From Mogibacterium sp. (GTDB lineage Bacteria > Bacillota > Clostridia > Peptostreptococcales > Anaerovoracaceae), in the NCBI GenBank assembly GCA_017434685.1, contig JAFREV010000019.1:1-6026 (forward strand): 6,026 nt of DNA, written 5' to 3'. The position numbers and the translations under genes are program-made. The notes under the pieces are model-generated. The model saw nothing but the letters and a program-made list of their open reading frames with translations. It had not been told where the DNA came from and made no database searches. Positions 5,196-6,026 of this stretch are shown piece after piece (position 1 is the first letter of the stretch; each line of letters starts with the position of its first letter).

Positions 5196-5225
5196 ATTGT
5201 GCACTCTCCACTTGTACAATATAAT
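5196..5225 (+). promoter_or_regulatory. Inverted repeat with promoter-like elements, antisense to the lysR-type gene
   Basis: ATTGTGCA (5196-5203) and TGTACAAT (5213-5220) are complementary at seven of eight positions across 9 bases. On the plus strand TTGTGC (5197-5202) and a perfect TATAAT (5220-5225) are 17 bases apart. Transcription from here would run rightward into the antisense strand of the LysR gene, where no believable plus-strand gene exists. The site could instead be an operator or part of the 3' end structure. The -35 matches only three of six positions. Confidence 0.25.
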
Positions 5226-5226
5226 C

Positions 5227-6026
5227 TTACTTGACGCGGTTGCAGGCGTCGCACTCCGGCGACTTTGCGCCGAGCTTCTCAGCCGCGAAGCAGACAAATT
5301 CCTTGACTGCAGGCGCTGCTGTCTCAAGCGACGGCAGCGATATACCGAGCTCTATGCTGCTCGGTGGATCGAGAGGAAGTATGACCGTATCGGTCTGCCA
5401 GTATCTGGTGATACCTTCGTTCATAATTCCGATTCCAAGGCCTTTGGCTACCATGTTGATAGCCGTGTAGTTTTCCAGAGTCGTAAGCCTTATGTTGGGC
5501 GAGATTCTGTGTTTTCTGAAAAGCTCTCTTACGTCCGCGTCATCTCCCTCGCTCGGCATGATGAGTTCTTCTTTCTTGCAGTTACTGATAGGATATGCAT
5601 CGAGGGATGCATCAGGATGATCTTTTGGCAGCACTGCCACCATCCTGTCCTCCGCAAACGGAATCCATACGTAAGACGGATTAGAGAGAGGGGATGAGAA
5701 CGACAGATCGGCCTTGCCTGTCGATACGAGCTTTTCGATTCTGTTCTTGGTAGTTTCTTCTATCTGTATATTTATGGACGGATGAAGATCCGTAAATTCC
5801 TTAATTATGATAGGGAGCATATGAGCGGCGATGCTTGAGTAAGCCGCAATCATTACGTTTCCCTTGTACATGCCCGACAGCTCTGTCGCGGCTGTATATA
5901 TGTCTGATTCTTTCTCGATATATTCGAGTACCAATGGATAAATGGACTCTCCTTCGCGTGTCAGCACAACTCCGTTACTCTTACGAGTCAGGAGTGAGAA
6001 TCCGAATTCTGCCTCCATTGCGGAGA
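5227..6026 (-). CDS. LysR-type transcriptional regulator (partial, N-terminus beyond the right edge)
   Basis: The minus-strand frame is open from the window edge to TAA at 5229-5227, showing the last 265 residues. The first visible part, SAMEAEFGFSLLTR then VVLTREGE, is the second half and wing of a LysR helix-turn-helix. About 30 N-terminal residues are missing, since the family runs to about 290-300. The internal ATG at 6018 is not the start because homology continues through it. The effector-binding domain (periplasmic-binding-protein fold) begins near GNVMIAAYSSIAAHMLP and includes TGKADLSFS and MVAKGLGIGIMNE, typical of the family. Ligand and targets cannot be inferred; LysR proteins usually control a divergent neighbour, which here would lie outside the window. 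The C-terminus ends in CDACNRVK, a CxxC of unknown meaning. It converges on the feo operon. Confidence 0.93.
   Translation of the reverse strand, partial: SAMEAEFGFSLLTRKSNGVVLTREGESIYPLVLEYIEKESDIYTAATELSGMYKGNVMIAAYSSIAAHMLPIIIKEFTDLHPSINIQIEETTKNRIEKLVSTGKADLSFSSPLSNPSYVWIPFAEDRMVAVLPKDHPDASLDAYPISNCKKEELIMPSEGDDADVRELFRKHRISPNIRLTTLENYTAINMVAKGLGIGIMNEGITRYWQTDTVILPLDPPSSIELGISLPSLETAAPAVKEFVCFAAEKLGAKSPECDACNRVK

Noticed and set aside
5197..5697. Plus-strand reading frame opposite the LysR-type gene
   Set aside because: It is antisense to a clear LysR effector domain, its product is Arg/Cys-rich without a known fold, and no ribosome binding site precedes it.
1..6026. Mobile element, CRISPR array, tRNA/rRNA or defence system
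   Set aside because: No transposase, integrase, terminal repeats, regularly spaced repeats or RNA-gene signatures were seen; gene content is ordinary core metabolism and iron/redox functions.

Overview
The window looks like a chromosomal segment of a strictly anaerobic Firmicute of the class Clostridia. The evidence is the content: a 2-hydroxyacyl-CoA dehydratase subunit (amino-acid fermentation), a clostridial-type Rrf2 regulator, rubrerythrin, an ATP-type phosphofructokinase and a Gram-positive style feo iron-uptake operon with a small Cys-rich FeoB-associated protein. Strong GGAGG-type ribosome binding sites and short hairpin-plus-T terminators fit the same group. Species cannot be set from the sequence alone.

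Layout, left to right. Positions 1-171 are the 3' end of a 2-hydroxyacyl-CoA dehydratase subunit gene, closed by a terminator (193-231). Positions 268-672 encode an Rrf2-family regulator, with a palindrome over its probable promoter and a terminator at 686-712. Positions 797-1336 encode rubrerythrin, closed by a perfect 12-bp hairpin (1361-1387). Positions 1478-2443 encode a 6-phosphofructokinase with its own extended -10 promoter, a terminator at 2451-2475, and a second, longer hairpin with seven T's at 2480-2547. A near-consensus promoter (2586-2614) with an overlapping palindrome then drives feoA (2684-2899), feoB (2933-4948) and a 49-residue Cys-rich membrane protein (4948-5097) that overlaps the feoB stop codon by one base. 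A LysR-type regulator on the minus strand (5227 to beyond the right edge) converges on the feo operon, with a hairpin between them at 5168-5195.

How it works together. Most genes before the feo operon are single transcription units, each with its own terminator. The shared theme is iron and oxygen: the dehydratase family carries oxygen-sensitive Fe-S clusters, the Rrf2 protein has three cysteines suited to an Fe-S cluster, rubrerythrin is a diiron peroxidase, and Feo imports Fe(II). The grouping is suggestive; co-regulation is not shown. I see no mobile element, CRISPR array, tRNA or rRNA, and no evidence of a wholly new system. The points most worth a second look are active-site substitutions in the phosphofructokinase, the double hairpin before feo, and the operator-like palindromes before rrf2 and feoA.
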